Assembly (NCBI GenBank): GCA_963922415.1
Contig: CAWUIP010000086.1
Coordinates: 1-15,559 of the forward strand
Direction of reading: 5' to 3'
Source: Aliishimia sp963922415
GTDB lineage: Bacteria; Pseudomonadota; Alphaproteobacteria; Rhodobacterales; Rhodobacteraceae
DNA length: 15,559 nucleotides
The notes beneath the pieces were generated by a model that ran no database searches, was not told the DNA's origin, and saw only the letters and a list, made by a program, of their open reading frames with translations. The translations under genes were made by a program, and so were the position numbers. Positions 15,447 through 15,559 of the stretch are shown in pieces (position 1 is the first letter of the stretch; each line of letters starts with the position of its first letter).

Positions 15447-15559
15447 ATGACAACAGGGTTTTTCTGGGATGAGCGCACGTTTTGGCACGGTGGCGGCAAT
15501 TATGCCTTCACGCTGCCGGTGGGCGGGCTGGTCCAGCCCTTGGCAGCAGGTGGTTTGCC
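15447..15559 (+). CDS. Class II histone deacetylase / acetoin-utilisation deacetylase family protein (N-terminal fragment, cut by window edge)
   Basis: Only 37 residues are visible and the frame is open to the right edge. The start MTTGFFWDERTFWHGGG followed by NYAFTLPVGGLVQPLAAGG resembles the N-terminus of bacterial class II HDAC-family proteins, which typically open with a short strand and W-D-E-x-x-x-x-H. These are zinc-dependent deacylases acting on acetyl-lysine, acetylpolyamines or similar amides; the substrate varies and cannot be told here. The catalytic His and Asp residues are beyond the window. A strong ribosome site and a palindrome precede it. It is divergent from the MFS gene, with 132 bases between them and no further clear signal there. 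The family call is from memory of the N-terminal pattern only. Confidence 0.65.
   Translation, partial: MTTGFFWDERTFWHGGGNYAFTLPVGGLVQPLAAGGL

Overview
The window looks like a chromosomal, mostly housekeeping stretch of an alphaproteobacterium, most likely of the Rhodobacteraceae (Roseobacter group). The basis is family-level resemblance of the proteins (GlnD, RsmI, GshB, MurJ, TrpS, an LpoA-like lipoprotein, a class II HDAC-like start), moderately high GC, frequent GTG starts and tight gene packing. I ran no database search, so the genus is open. No tRNA, rRNA, insertion sequence, phage gene or CRISPR array is visible, and no gap without a gene exceeds about 135 bases.

Layout. Positions 1-1024 (+) hold the 3' part of a cobinamide kinase/guanylyltransferase gene (cobU/cobP type) overlapping a histidine-phosphatase gene, a likely late cobalamin-synthesis pair. 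Positions 1084-1950 (+) hold a glutathione transferase with an added Cys-rich tail. Positions 2046-3567 (+) hold a comM/yifB-type AAA+ gene broken by a third copy of a 7-base G-rich repeat. On the minus strand, rsmI, yraN and gshB run from 5886 to 3564 as a probable operon, with gshB converging on comM. Divergently, an LpoA-like lipoprotein gene, glnD and murJ run from 5975 to 11541 as a second probable operon. This one combines cell-wall synthesis (a putative PBP activator and the lipid II flippase) with nitrogen signalling (GlnD). The divergent rsmI/lpoA-like pair with yraN nearby echoes the yraL-yraM-yraN neighbourhood of enterobacteria.

From 11599 to 13047 the minus strand carries a small lysine-rich protein of unusually low GC that resembles eukaryotic RGS (regulator of G-protein signalling) domains, and a rhomboid-fold membrane protein that lacks both catalytic residues. 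trpS (13123-14142, +) diverges from the rhomboid gene. It converges on a YbjJ-like MFS transporter gene (14178-15314, -), with a clear hairpin terminator between them. The window ends in the first codons of a probable class II histone-deacetylase-family gene.

The points most worth a second look are the RGS-like protein, the heptamer triplication in comM with its G-quadruplex potential, the pseudo-rhomboid, and the Cys-rich tail on the glutathione transferase.
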